Below, piece after piece: positions 10,644 through 23,227 of a DNA stretch of 64,000 nucleotides. The stretch is from Ciona savignyi. Its lineage: Eukaryota; Chordata; Ascidiacea; Phlebobranchia; Cionidae. Each line of letters begins with the position of its first letter. Position 1 is the stretch's first letter. Below the pieces are notes generated by a model. It was not told the origin of the DNA. It ran no database searches and saw only the letters and a program-made list of their open reading frames with translations. The translations under genes and the position numbers were made by a program. The stretch lies in the NCBI GenBank assembly GCA_000149265.1, contig CH002567.1:1841481-1905480 (forward strand). Direction: 5' to 3'.

Positions 10644-13600
10644 TATGATAAGGCTATACCTTAATAAAACCTTGTAACTTGAAATACAAATTACAAAAAA
10701 TGTGTTTGTAACTGGAGGAATTGCTTATTCCACTAGGCCTAGTCTCTTTTTCTCTTTTTAAATTACAATATGGATAAACCTTAAAATTACAATATGGCTA
10801 TACCTTAAAAAATACAATATGGTTATACCTTAGTATAACAATTTTAACTTGAAACAACTATCTGGATATATCCATTTTTATATCATGCTTGTGACACTGC
10901 TCCTCAAACTTTAAACTTGCAACAATAACGTAGAGATGTTGAAAGGTATGGTTTATTTGTTTGAATATAAGGTTTTTAAGTGGTCCAATTGATTTCACTG
11001 GACCAAGGCCAATGTATTGTCTTGGTGAGTGAAACTTGCAGTCCACAAGTATACAGAAAGAGGTTATTGCCATATTTTTAACTATTGGGCGAGATGAATG
11101 TTTGTAATTGTTATTTAACTTTTGTTTGAAGATATGATGGACCCATGAGGTAGATTAGTAGTTGTTTTTTTGGATGTGGATGAAAGTTTTTTGTAGATGT
11201 AATTTAGGATGAATATCGTAGTTTTCGTTTTTTTATGGGATCAATTTTTGTAGCTGTTATTTTTTTCTTAAGAGGATTTTTCGTAGATGTTATTTTTTCA
11301 TAGAATTAATTTTTTTAGATCTAATTTATTTTCGTAGGATAAATTTTTGTAGTTAATATATTTTTCATAGAATAAATTTTTGTTAATGTTATTTTAATTT
11401 TCCTGAAGATATGGTCCGATGAGACAAATTAGTCTTGTTGGTGCTGTCCATGAAGAGGCGGGTGGGTACATGCCCGATGTTCTTGATATGTTGGAAGAAA
11501 ATCCGTTTCTCAACCTAACTTCACCCTGGGGTGACATGTCGTGTGTTGACCCTCCTTGTCGATCGCTGAGCAATGATGGACCCATACTGTGGATACGACC
11601 TGGGGAACAAATGGTTCCTGCAGCTGATTTAAAAGGAATCGGTTCGCCAGCAAAAAGGAGAAGGTAAGTCGAATGTTAAACCATATGACTAGGCTATACT
11701 GTGCACTGGTTTAAACCTTTAATACTCTTAGAAATAGATAAGAAATGTATTATTACGTACAAAGTTTTATTGTTTCTACAACTATTCTTTGACAATGGAA
11801 ATTATTGCATCAATAACTGAAAAGTTTTTTTGTAAACAAAGTCAGGTCATCGACATGATTTTGTGATTATACCTATGTTTACAATTTTAAGTTCACTGTG
11901 GAGCATTGCAACCAGTGCTATGAAAACTTCACCAAAAACACTACCTATGTGTTACCTAAAATTTGGTTTAAAACTATTTACAATGATTTTAATCTTCTGT
12001 ATTTAAATGCATTTTAAACATTAAAGTCTGCACAATAAATGGTTTTTCTCGTTACAGTTATTCGAGATTACAAATATAAGATCTGTTGTGTGTGATTTAT
12101 ATTGAAAAAGGAATGTAATAAGGGGCCAAAGCATTCATTGAATGTATAGTCTTAGGAATTTGTGCTGTTTTTAAATACTTATTGACGTACCGGTAACTAA
12201 TCAAATAATTTTTCATTTTTAATTCTAGAAAATGTATTAAAATATAATTAACTTGTATTCTAATCAGAAAAAGAACACACATTCACACATGAGAAAAATT
12301 ACAATTGAATCTTTCCAATTTATTTCAATATAACTCAATTCCACCAATATTGTCAGTACGGTACTCTCAATAAAAGCAGTGCTGACAGTCCTTATTGTCT
12401 GTATATATATTTCAGTAACTTAAAATGTAATGTTTATTTACACTTTGAAGTTTGTTTACGTCATTTATAGCTTTAGTAAAAACCCACCATCACCATCATA
12501 CGTGTCAAATTTCATTAAGTAAGCATAGGCTTAAATTTAATTTACACATCAGAACATGCTTAATGAGTTGTATAATTAGAAATGACGTCATAATTTAAGG
12601 ATTTAAAGAGATTATTATATTGGCAATTGTAAAACTTTTTAATCATCCAAACCTTATTTGTTTTGTCTCATTGTCTGCAATGTTACTAATTACTTTTACA
12701 TATGATTTATTTCAATTGGTTTAACAATATTTTATAAAATTGCTTATTCACTCCAGTATTGCCTATTAGTTGTCACTTTAAATTTCAAAGTAATATTGCA
12801 ATATAGTTATCGATATTAAGGAATATAAAACTAGATTAAGTCAATATAAAACTAATATAAACTTTTTTTAAAGAATCGTTAATATAAAATTTTAAACAGT
12901 GATAGCGGGTCCTGATGTGATTGCATCATGTAGTTTCCTGTGAAAACATGTTAACGGAGCATGTATTTAGAGAAGGGTTTCTTAAACTTGGGGGTGTGAA
13001 AGCTTTACAAGAGGGGTGGGAGCATGACAGTAAGAGATTAGTCTAACAAACGCATCAGATCTTTTAAAGCCTTGAATTAAATGACTGGTTTCTCAAAACA
13101 GTGCATCCTTCACACTAAGCAGAAAAATGGCAAATAATTTATTGTGTCATTTTTCTTGATTTTTGAGGCTAGGTGAGGTGTGAGCATGAATGACAAACGT
13201 CAAGGGGGGAGCGATTAAAAAAGTTTAAGAACCACTGTATTAAAGTGTGTAACACATTTAAACTTTAAAGCAAAAATATAAGGCCAATACATTTCGTGAA
13301 AAAGTACTGATTTGATTTACATCTCAAATATTTCCATACTGTATACAATACCTCTACAATACCCCTTTATGGGTGTTCATATCCAAATCAGTTTGGTTTT
13401 TAGAATTATTATATTATTAATTATTTTTAATCTAGAATTTAAAACCTCTTTGAAATAGGGTAAATAGTAAGTAAACAATTTTTTTCTTACTAATTTATAA
13501 ATAAATTGAATTTGTAATTCAAACCTCCATCACTGTTAACTAGAAAAAATAAAATTGTATCACCTTTAATTATAATTATTATGATATTATTATAATAAAT

Positions 13601-15729
13601 CTCATTCTGTTTCACTATCAGCACTTAATTTCGAATTTCTGGAATCAAAAAAATAGAATCACATTCCTATCTCTACCCATGTGATGCAACTCTATTAAGT
13701 TTTGACACTTGGCAGTGCTCTTTAAACATACTGGGGTATAAAACAGAAAGGTTTCTGGTTTTTCACCATCGTGCTGAAATTTTGTGATTGTGAACCCTAG
13801 TAAAGCAACTAAAAAAGCTTTAAATGCATCCAAATGTGGCAACAGCTGTGCCTAAAAATGTGGACTTTACCATAAAATTTTAAACTTATCAGACCAACTA
13901 TTTCCTTCGCCCTTCCAAAGAATCATAATCAATACCCTATTATATCAATGTATGTTATAAATGTGGTTAAGGGACCAGTCAGTTATTTTTAAGGATACTG
14001 GCATATTTCACCACACTCTGTCAAATGTATAGTGACAAGCAGGCGTTGGAGAAAGTTGTATACTACAAGTGTAGTGGATCCCTACTATTAATGTAAAGTT
14101 TATTTCAACAAACACATATTACACACAGGTCACAGGTGGGAGGGTTGCAGAAACTGGCGTTCCAATACAGCGCACGATCTAATGACACAAGGGAGACTTT
14201 GATAGAGGATCGTACCCACGCTCACGCCGACCATGTTGGTCATATTACAGATCGACAGACCACTTGGGCAGTTGGTGTTTTGAAAGGGATCACGGCCGGA
14301 CACAAGTAAGTGGATCTGTTTTAATTTTATTTATACTTAATGCACACAATTGTGGTTTACAAAACGGGAAGAGAAATCTTGTAATATGTATTGGCAGTGC
14401 TGGTAATGATAGCTGCATGATAGAAAAGCTATGCGAAAACTGACGGACCGCTTAGACAACGTGTGTTAATTTAATAAAAAAACATTAAAATAGGCAATTC
14501 TAAAGAACGCTATTCTGATAAGGTAATATTAGTAGTTTCCAGGGCCAAAAATCCATCAAATTTTGGTCGATTAAAAATTCATTCACTTCTGGAAGCTCAC
14601 ACAAGTAACACGTAGCTCACAACTGTGGTTTGTATGTAACAACTGTTTAAATCTGGTTTCTAATGATCTCGCATAACACTTGCGTGGATTTTTTCTGGTT
14701 TCCCCGCAACATTTCGCAACATTAGCAGTGCGATCCCTACGTTGGGATGACAAGTAAATTTATCTCTTATTTCAGGCCCAAGATGGACAAAGTTTTGAAA
14801 GACGTCGTTCTTTTCCATTCTTCCTCCTTTTTCAACACTTCCCAGGCACTGCAACTGGATTTGTTCGAGCCCCCCATGTCTCAAGTATGTTGTCATAGGA
14901 TTATAATATATAACTCTTAGGAAGTCTGAACAAGATGAGAAATGTAAGGATAATCAGGAGGTTAATATTCAACAAATATGTTACTTCGTATGACCGAGCT
15001 CTTTATGTACGTGAAGTCACCCGCATATGTTTTATGTGGAAATTTGATTTTATCTAATGACTTTCCATCGTGTTAATAAATTAATTAAACATATTTGCTC
15101 GCAGCAATAGCTAATAAGTTGGAAGGTTGTTCTAAACCTGCTACTAGCTTTTATGTGTATGCTTAGGCATTTTATGGGAATTGCAACAACCCATTTGAAT
15201 CTAATGAAAGTAACATCTCCATTGTATTAAAGTTAAGACTGGCAAACTGCAACACACTACAATTGCTCCTACCCGACTGCAGGCATAGGCTATGCTGACA
15301 AATTATTGTAGTTTAATACAGCACAATGGTTGTGTGATATGGTGCACGGTATATATATATAGATATATATATATATGTAAAAAATATTAAATAATAAAAA
15401 AAAATCCTAAACGTTATCTCTCCTCCCAAACAAAATCCTTAACATTATCACTCCCCCCAAAAAAAATTCAAATCGTAATCTCTCTCCCCAAAAAAACAAT
15501 CCAAATCGTAATTTTTCCACAGTGTGTGCGATGGGTAGATGAAGCCAAGTTAAACCAGATGAGACGAGAGGGCATCCGGTATTCCCGTGTAAAGTTATAT
15601 GACAATGACATTTACTTCATCCCGCGCAACATTATACACCAGTTCCGTACTGTTTCTTCATCAACGAGCGTTGCATGGCACATGAGGCTGAAAGGTCTTC
15701 ATGGAGAGCCCACGTACATTAAACCCTAA
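8589..15729 (+). CDS. RSBN1: Round spermatid basic protein 1 (RSBN1/RSBN1L family), JmjC-like
   Basis: Nuclear protein related to C. elegans DPY-21 and mammalian RSBN1, described as H4K20me2 demethylases of JmjC type. Exons: 8589-10579, 11409-11663, 14129-14305, 14776-14884 and 15523-15729; phases agree and give 912 residues (human RSBN1 is about 800). An in-frame TGA directly precedes the ATG. Residues 1-530 are a Lys/Ser-rich disordered tail with a His/Lys-rich run (about 377-407) and five Psi-K-x-E motifs after it. Residues about 533-912 are conserved: [57 protein letters not shown] (possible HxD metal site) and [14 protein letters not shown]. One family gene is seen, so it may represent both vertebrate RSBN1 and RSBN1L. 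Confidence 0.93.
10609..10635. repeat. (TA)n microsatellite in RSBN1 intron 1
   Basis: A run of about 13 TA dinucleotides 30 bases after the exon-1 donor. Confidence 0.9.
12971..13237. mobile_element. hAT-type MITE in RSBN1 intron 2
   Basis: The right end aaagtttaagaaccactg is the complement of the common hAT end cagtggttcttaaact; the left end agaagggtttcttaaact pairs with it imperfectly. Flanks gtatttag and tattaaag may be a decayed 8-bp duplication. Confidence 0.6.
15348..15376. repeat. (TA)n microsatellite in RSBN1 intron 4
   Basis: A tatatata run broken by a single ga step. It is followed by a short degenerate tandem of ccccaaaaaaa-type units (about 15390-15505) leading to the exon-5 acceptor. 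Confidence 0.75.
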
Positions 15730-16907
15730 CGGTGCTACACCCTTCCACCCAAGGTTAGTGGTTCACCAATCCTGTTCAGCGATATTTCTACTGCTCCTTT
15801 TTACTAATCTGCTGGAAAGTATTGAGTTAATCAGTGAAAACTGCAAAACAATGTCTCTTTCTCTCATTTAAAGTTATTTTCATAAAGTTTTTGACTGACT
15901 GCCTTCTTTGTTATTTTCTGTACCACAACTGCAGAGAAAAACATTGACTTTATCTTGTTTTAGTTTTACGTACCAGCCATGATTTAATACATACAAGATT
16001 TTCACTTTCTGCGATAATTATTTTAAAATTCATTTCCGTTTTGATTTTAATGCTGGCAAACAGTGCCTACCTATACTGTGAACATTTTTATTCATTTGTA
16101 TCATTTAAAAAAGTATAATAATCTGCACCCTGACTTTTTTTCTCATGCAAACCAAATTTGAATGTACGCAACTCTGATTTTTATAAACGTGCTTAACTGC
16201 TCCAATAAAATGGGTGAATCTTAAAAAAATTGCATAATCTGTACCACTTTATTAAGAGCAACAGTATTTTCTTCATAAAAGTTTCTATTTGTTGTTTAAA
16301 TTATCAATCAACGAGAGTTTAGAATTCTAGCTCCTTTTTGCGCTTTTTTAACTTTTTTTTACAAAATAGTCAGATTTTAAAATAATGTATAGTAGACAAA
16401 TTTCTAATTTATACATATTTTGTTGACGTAGCAAGACTTAATAATGCGTCTCACCCTAAAACTGCATGGATCGGTGCTACATGATAACTGTACAAATTGT
16501 TTATTTTTAATTTTTTGTCATTGAACTGACATAGCGCCGTACAAGCCAAGCACACAATTCTACTTCTAATACTGTAGCTACCCACCACAACTTTCCCTCC
16601 CCGTTTTGAAACTTTTCTCTTTTTCAAAAATGTAGTTCATTTCCAAATAAAACAATTTGTATAAAATTAACAAATGTTTGGTTTATTGCACATGAATATA
16701 TTATATATGAATGAAGTCAGTCCAAAATTTCAAAATTTAATCAAAGACTTTTTTATGCAGCAGGGTTGCTACAAATTTTGGATCTACATTATTTATTAAG
16801 CTTTGTGCACAGGGAAGCAAATATACTTCCTTTGTCGGAAATGTGCACTGGAGCTGTTTGCAATCTGTACGCTTTTAAAGTATATGCTTGATATGCTTAA
16901 TACCAGT
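15730..16907. other. Facing 3' UTRs of RSBN1 and COMMD7
   Basis: The two genes converge here. Plus-strand AATAAA signals occur at 16204-16209 and 16646-16651. A minus-strand AATAAA lies at 16792-16797, about 110 bases past the COMMD7 stop. If the distal RSBN1 signal is used, the transcripts end within roughly 150 bases of each other. No extra gene is seen. Confidence 0.55.
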
Positions 16908-19900
16908 TCATCGTAATGCAGCATCCAAGTTCAGTTTTGCTTTCTCCATCTCGTGTAGAAAGTTGTAAAACTGTGGCAACGTCAGCTCCATCAAAATGCT
17001 TTCTACTGTAGTTCCTCTGGCAACGAGCATCTTTAACTGAATGTGGATTGTTTTGGGATGAAAACAAAATATAACAGCTAATTATTATTTGCATTTTCTA
17101 ATGCGGAAAATTATTGCTCAAAACAGAATTTAGTTTAGTGTTTGTTTCCGCGATGAAAACACTAAGCAGGACCTTTAATAAATCGGAAAACAGAAAAAAC
17201 AAGATAAACAAGCATAAATCATTGCAACTCGGGGAAAGTTCCTAAGATAACCCTCCGCCGACTCAACAAAAATTAGCCCCCAAATGCAACGAATTAATGA
17301 ACCTGGACATAGCACGTTCCCACACGATGCAGTTCACTGCTTGAAGCTGTGACCCCAAATTTCCACTCCATATCAACTAGTCGACGTGGAGCACGGTGGG
17401 TGGTGGTTCTATCTGAACAAGCGAGTTTTTTCCACGCTTGGCAGAGGTCTGAGGCTTTCTTTTGTTGGAGTTTCAACTGCAGCAGATCACTGTATAACTG
17501 CCCCGGGGTTAGTTTGTTCTTTGTTGCCTCTGGAATGTTAAACAATAGTCAGGGGAATATGGGTAAGGGCCTGGGTTTAAGCACTACAAGTACTATTTTA
17601 AATGTTCTCTCAATCCTGTTCATGGCAAAGAAAATGTTATATGTTACCAGTTAAAAATTTGAGTATATCTGTATGAAACATATATAACACCCTGCAATAA
17701 ATTCAGTAGCCTAACCAGATAGTGGAAATAAAATGATCTGACGATTCTTGTCTCTAATATAACAGCTGTTACACACAACAGTTTTTTCTAGGAATAAAAG
17801 TGACCACATTTGCAATACATTTATATATATGTGGAATGTGGTGCATTATAGTTATCTTAGCTTTAAAATTGTTTTGTCAAGGGTACAAAACTTAATCGTT
17901 CAGTAATATGCATACTGGTATGGTTATATATTGTTCGATTATTAATTTGTAACATTATGTTTAAGCTAAATAGCAGGGTTGTAATTTAATAAAGAGCAAG
18001 GGTAAAGTCTGCAACCTTGACAGATTACATCTCTTACTTTATTGATAATAGTGGTGTGCATGTATAACACTGTGTCTTAACAAATAGTTTTATCATAAAA
18101 TAGAGTTTTTAATGTCTTAACCAACAAAAAAGATTGGGCTATTACTTAACGGGTAAATATGGAAATTCATTTTCATATGTAATTTTACAGTGAAATACCT
18201 TTAAAATGTTTAAGACGGCCTTTAGTATACGTAATTTGGTATGATTCTATTAAACAAAAAGTTTCCCATTCATGGAAATAAACATGAATAATATATCACA
18301 GCGAAATACCTCTAAAAAGTTTATTACGACCTTAAGTATGAAATGAATACCCTAAACCAGCTTTTCCTTCAATTGATTAGAACCAATTAACCCACTGGGT
18401 TCAAACAATGTCCGTTAAGTGCCTTGCCAAGGACACAACTGACTAACTAGTGACCAGTTTCGAACCTGCAACTAGTGATTAAAAGGCGACACACTAATCC
18501 ACCAGACCAATCAGTTGGTCGAACTTAAACAATTAATAACCAAGTGTCTACAACTGGTATATTTTTTTCAAAAGGTTGTAGGAACAAAATAAGCTGCAAG
18601 CTAGTCAGTTGTGTCCTTGGGCAAGTACTTAAAAGGACATTAATGAAACCCATTGGATTTGTAAGTTGAACTAACACAGCAGCAAATGTCTCAAACATAT
18701 TACATTCTGCAATGGCTTCAGTAACTTGGCAACATTGTACACTTCAGATGGAAACCGTGTTTAATCCTTCAACATAATTTATTCTCCCAACAGAATAACA
18801 AACACATCCATCCAACATATTTCTACAGTTTTGTTGCCAGTAAACCATGGAGTAATGATATGCAACGTACCTTTACATATGATCAACAGGGCCTTAAACA
18901 TATCTTTGACATCACTAACATCTAGTTTATATTGAGTGGAGAACTGATTTAAAACATCATCAATTTCGCTGGCCAGTTCCATGTTTGTAATGAACGCCAA
19001 CAAGTGCACAAGCAACTCGTCATATTGCTGAAAATTTAACCGTTGAGTAATTAGTTGTTATAAAATTTGTAGAGTTAGTTGTTATTAAATTTGTAGACTT
19101 ATTAGATTATTCCTTTTTGTATGAATGTATAATAATTAAAGTCGTTTTAACATGTTCATCTTCAGAATATATAGGCACTGGTAACATACTTGTGTTGTGG
19201 GTATTTGATAGTTCTAAATTATTTATATAGGATAGGATATTTATGTTTATCCTCGTGAATGGTAAAACCAAGGGGGGTAATACACGGGCAATGCAATCGT
19301 CAGATCTCCTCGCGCCCATCGTCGGTTACTGGAGCTTATTCAGTGTGTTGTGTATGATAGACATGTTTTTTCCATTTGGTAGCACCCATTAATCCGCTTG
19401 GTTCAGGCAATATCGACTGCATAAAATTGCTTCATAAAAGCCTTGCTTAAAGAGACATTTGCACAGACAGTGGTGAGGGTGAAAATTAAACCAGAACCTG
19501 ATCCTGTTTAAACTACAGTACAACATAAAATGTATTTAGGAGAGGATAGGATATTCATGTTTATTCCTGTAAATGGGAAAACGCAAGGGACGTTATCATA
19601 AGAACTATGGCCAAATTATCTCATGCCCACTGTAAGGTTACGCAACTATTAAAGTGTGTTGTGTATGATTCAGACGTTCCTTTAATTTGTTGGAACCCAT
19701 TATTCCACGGGTTCAGGCAACGTCCATTAAATGCTTTGCCCAAGGACACAACCGACTAGCTAGCGACAAGTTTCGAACCTGCGACCTCTCGGTTGAAAAG
19801 TACTAAACCACCAAGTAAATCGTTTAGACTTTAGATTTAAATTCTTTACACTGGTATTATTTAATTGCATAAAAAAAAAACAGCTATTAAAACTGCAACT

Positions 19901-20018
19901 TGCAAAATTTTATTACAAAACTAACCTGTTTTGTAAGGTGGTTACTTAAGTTAATATCGTCGTACAACTTATCTGGTGGCTTTTTTTGACAAAAATTAAA
20001 AGATCCACTATCTGACAT
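16908..20018 (-). CDS. COMMD7: COMM domain-containing protein 7
   Basis: Subunit of the COMMD ring in the Commander/CCC complex, which supports endosomal recycling and has been linked to NF-kappaB control. Exons on the minus strand: 19926-20018, 18871-19027, 17303-17529 and 16908-17036; phases fit and give 201 residues, against about 200 in human COMMD7. The N-terminal helical domain spans residues about 1-130. The COMM domain is about 130-201, with DMEWKFGVT, SSSELHRVG and LTLPQFYNFLHEMEKAK, the last two blocks being typical of COMMD7 rather than its paralogues. The start MSDSGSF follows a TAG in the same frame. Introns hold at least three SINE copies. Confidence 0.93.
18365..18518 (-). repeat. 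SINE head fragment in COMMD7 intron
   Basis: Minus-strand copy of the 5' half (tRNA-like head and the ccttgg-caaggacac block). A detached tail-like piece (cccattcatggaaataaacatgaat) lies in the opposite orientation at about 18267-18293. Confidence 0.7.
19229..19412 (-). repeat. SINE, 5'-truncated, in COMMD7 intron
   Basis: Starts with the ggataggat tail and runs through the body to the aatccgcttggttcaggcaat block; the tRNA head is missing. Confidence 0.78.
19538..19820 (-). repeat. SINE, near full length, in COMMD7 intron
   Basis: Tail (gagaggataggat), body, tgcccaaggacacaaccga block and degraded tRNA-like head in order on the minus strand. Confidence 0.8.
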
Positions 20019-20152
20019 TTTAGTAGAGTAATAGTTTAATATGGGCTAGTATGCTCCGTACAGCCTAAATTGAAACGGAAAAAAAGAGAGAAAAAGGGTA
20101 ATGACGTTTCGGAGTTTTACCTTTTATGATAAACCACCAATACATATATATA
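20019..20152. promoter_or_regulatory. COMMD7 upstream flank
   Basis: Short stretch between the COMMD7 start and a hAT-type MITE. No TATA box. The transposon therefore sits about 135 bases upstream of the coding start and may overlap the promoter. Confidence 0.35.
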
Positions 20153-20602
20153 CAGGCCCGGTGCTAGGAACCGCGGGGCCCAATTAGAAATGTGATGGCG
20201 GGGCCCCTACTCTTCATAGCAAAATTTATGGGTGTTTATATATTACAAAATACATACTAGTACACACAAACTACAAAAATAGACATTTAATACTTGCTCT
20301 AAAACAAATTAAAGGTAATGTGGACGCTTATTTACGATATATTGTTTTACTTCCAAACATATACACTATATTGTTGAGCAACAATATTCATTTTAACAGG
20401 CAGACACAGAAATATAAATTTGACTTAGTTACGATGCATAACAAATTGATATTATGAAAAAGAATATTATTTCACTTTTTATTTTACGTTTCAGTAGTAT
20501 TTTCAACCTCGTAATACAGAAAGACCCCGCTAGCGCGGGGCCCCTTCAAGGTGCGGGGCCCAATTTGATCTAATCGGTCAAATCGGCCTAAAACCGGCCC
20601 TG
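20153..20602. mobile_element. hAT-type MITE, 450 bp, with 8-bp TATATATA duplication
   Basis: The left end caggcccggtgctagg and the complement of the right end cagggccggttttagg pair at most positions. TATATATA flanks both ends (20145-20152, 20603-20610), though the AT-repeat setting makes the exact duplication hard to prove. G/C-rich subterminal words (gcggggccc) occur near both ends. Confidence 0.78.
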
Positions 20603-20989
20603 TATATATATATATATATACATGTATGAACAGCGAACAGCGTCTATGTGTTTTTATCCCAACTAGCAACTACATGGATGTAAAGGATGACAATATTTTT
20701 TTGGTAGAAGCTGCATGGCATCGAGCAATTCCTTGGAGAGAGTGTTTCATGCGGAACGACAAAATCTTTTTTTCTTTTTTTGTAGGCCGATTTTTCTCTT
20801 TTCAAATTGTTTAGCGCCCTGGATGATTTTCAAACCGCACCTCCTTGATCAATATCCAGAATATCTAGGAAAACAATATGCGATATGATGAATATAAAGG
20901 CAGCAGTTAGTAAACTGTTATTCACAGATTAAGAACCGGTATTATATCGATACCGGTGCACTGTACATGTACAATGACCACCGTGGATG

Positions 20990-21110
20990 ACTGGTTGGGT
21001 TAGAATTAGTGTTCAGGTAGAAATTAGCGTTAGGGTTGGGGTAAGAGTTGAGATTAATGTTGGGGTTGAGATTATCGTTAGGGTTGGGGTTAGGGTTAGT
21101 TTTTACAAAA
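20990..21110. repeat. GGGTTA-rich MITE core
   Basis: Runs of gttagggttggggttagggtta with gttgagattaatg, the complement of the core found in the MITEs at 7957 and 48662. A gcagtttccctcttttt word just after it resembles one end of the 7957 element. Confidence 0.6.
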
Positions 21111-21269
21111 AATAGTGTGTGCAGTTTCCCTCTTTTTAGTGTTGTACCATTATTCCACTGGTTTCAAGCAATGTCAACTTCGTGCTTACCCCAAGCACAC
21201 CACCGATGAGCCAGCTTTTGGTTTCGACCCCATCACCTTTCGCCTGACAGTTTGACGCGCTGCTGGTAG

Positions 21270-21754
21270 CAGGGTTGCCAGACGGAAAGTACGCTTTACG
21301 GCCAAACTGTTTTTGCTTTACGGCCAAAATTCGGCCAATTTGTATCAAGTGCAAAAAAAACTATTTAATTTAGCCAATTGGGCTATTTATCTCTTTATTT
21401 GTAGAAAAATTGTATAATTTTGATTTCCTTCAGATTTGTCGAACCCGTTCATACACTATATAGGAATGCCTACCGTTATTATTTTATTTTAAAACGTCAT
21501 AATCAGCTTTGTGATTTGGGAATGAGACAGTAGATATTAATTTATTTCCATATACTGTCTCTCTTTTTCCCTTTATTTCTACTGTAGCGTAAAAATAATA
21601 TCAATTTTCAGCCAAAAACTTGACAATATGCTTATACGGCCAAATTCGGCCAGATTTTTCCGCACGGCCAAACTATTTTTTTGGCGGCCGGGACGATTTT
21701 GGTAAGGCCAAATTTCTGAAATTTGGCCGTGAAAAAGGCCAAATGGCAACCCTG
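21270..21754. mobile_element. hAT-type MITE, 485 bp, with perfect 8-bp duplication
   Basis: Terminal inverted repeats cagggttgcc / ggcaaccctg, flanked on both sides by GCTGGTAG (21262-21269, 21755-21762). Subterminal cggccaaa words are repeated in both orientations and are likely transposase-binding sites. No transposase is encoded. Confidence 0.9.
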
Positions 21755-21994
21755 GCTGGTAGTGGTAACATATAAGCTAACCGGCGCTGTATAGTTTAAA
21801 AAAATAGAATCGGCCACAAAAAAAGATTTTGTCGTTCCGTATGAACAACTCTCGTCCTAGGAATTGCTCGATGCCATGCAGCTTCTATTGCCAAGATTTT
21901 TAGTTATGCGACCGGCAATTACTTTACATTTACCCAATAATACAAGAATAGCGCAATTGTCGCACCACCCCTGTTGCTGAATTTGCGCTATTTT

Positions 21995-22091
21995 AGCATT
22001 GTAGCGGTTGTCGCGAGGTGATCTGACGGTTGCCCGTGTGTTAACGCCCTTTGCGTTTTCCCATCTACGAAAATAAATATCCTATCCTAAA
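21995..22091 (+). repeat. SINE 3' fragment
   Basis: Plus-strand 3' body (gcgaggtgatctgacgg, gttgcccgtgtgttaacgcc) and aaatatcctatcct tail; no tRNA head. Confidence 0.75.
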
Positions 22092-22561
22092 TTCAGTGTT
22101 TATTTAACAGCTCTAGAAGTTTTAATTTGCTTTGATAACTTGGTGGTTTGGAAGATGCCTTACCAGCATACATTGCTTGTCCAAAGAATAATAAATGGAC
22201 AAAGACAAAATGCCCACCTAAGCAGCAAGTGTCTCATACCCAACCCTAACAGTTTTCAGGGAAATTTCACAAAACAGGGTCTAGGTAACATGGTATCCTA
22301 TTTGGGAATAGAAACAACAAAACAATAAGCGACTTTTTCTTTGTCTAAATGTATTTTTACTAAATAATAATGCATCCGAGTGTATAACACAGTTATGATA
22401 CAATGGGGCCTATTAAATAGGCTACAAGTAATAAAAAAACTCTAAATACACAGCACTATAAAATGTGTGGAGCTCGCTATGAACTTTTGGATGCAAAAAC
22501 ACAAGTATAATAATTTGAGTACCATATAAATGTGCAACATACGTTAGGTCTATCTAAATAG
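22092..22561. other. AT-rich intergenic DNA
   Basis: No gene, RNA or clear repeat recognised. Confidence 0.4.
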
Positions 22562-22685
22562 CTTAGTTTGTCGCCTTTCAGTTGAAAGGTTGTGGGATCA
22601 AAACCGCTTGTCAGTTGGTCAGTTGTTTTTTGGGCAAGTCACTTAGCGAACATTGCCGGAACCTAGCGGATTAATGGGTAGATCG
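22562..22685 (+). repeat. SINE 5' fragment cut by the assembly gap
   Basis: Plus-strand tRNA-like head (B-box region ggttgtgggatcaaaacc) followed by the ttgggcaagtcactt block and ggattaatggg; the body is lost shortly before the run of N. Confidence 0.72.
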
Positions 22686-22714
22686 AAAACAGCACAAATC
22701 TTAATAATATACAA

Positions 22715-22814
22715 NNNNNNNNNNNNNNNNNNNNNNNNNNNNNNNNNNNNNNNNNNNNNNNNNNNNNNNNNNNNNNNNNNNNNNNNNNNNNNNNNNNNNN
22801 NNNNNNNNNNNNNN
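22715..22814. other. Assembly gap (100 N)
   Basis: Exactly 100 N; true size unknown. A short TA repeat follows it. Confidence 0.98.
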
Positions 22815-23227
22815 AAATTAAATATATATATATATACATGGGAAAAGGGAAGATCTTGGTGGGCCGGATTATTTCATAAATGGTATTCAATATCTTAATT
22901 ACAGGGTAACGTTAAATACAGTCAGCAGGCCGGACGTTGCCCATACATGATATATAGTACAGAAACAGTATCACAATTACAGAAATATGGAACTACAAAA
23001 ATTCATAAAAATTCTTAACCGACTGTAACAGCGTTTAGTTATTAACCTGTTTTACTATACTATCCAAGCAAAACCTTAATTGCCAAAATGTTTAGTTCAT
23101 TTACAGTTGAAGTTAAAAACAAGTTGTGTTCTTAAATAGCGTTATTTCACAGTTTATCACCGAATAAAAAAGGTAAAATTCTGCATAGGAAAAATTAAGT
23201 TGGGAAAAAATATCATTCATGGTTCAT
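22815..23227. other. Downstream flank of the fucosyltransferase
   Basis: AT-rich DNA between the gap and the minisatellite. No gene seen and no clear minus-strand AATAAA signal close to the stop codon. Confidence 0.4.

Larger units (their letters stand above)
20690..21905. repeat. Long inverted repeat (foldback element) with a hAT MITE nested inside
   Basis: The arms 20690-20822 and 21779-21905 are inverted copies. They share an exact gctgcatggcatcgagcaat word, then ggaacgacaaaatcttttttt and gccgatt. They enclose about 950 bp, including AT/GGGTTA-rich DNA, a degraded SINE-like piece and the MITE at 21270. It may be an old foldback transposon; no coding region is visible. Confidence 0.7.

Noticed and set aside
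21055..21105. TTAGGG-like runs suggesting an internal telomere site
   Set aside because: The repeats are irregular and belong to a core shared with MITEs, so a telomere relic is the poorer explanation.
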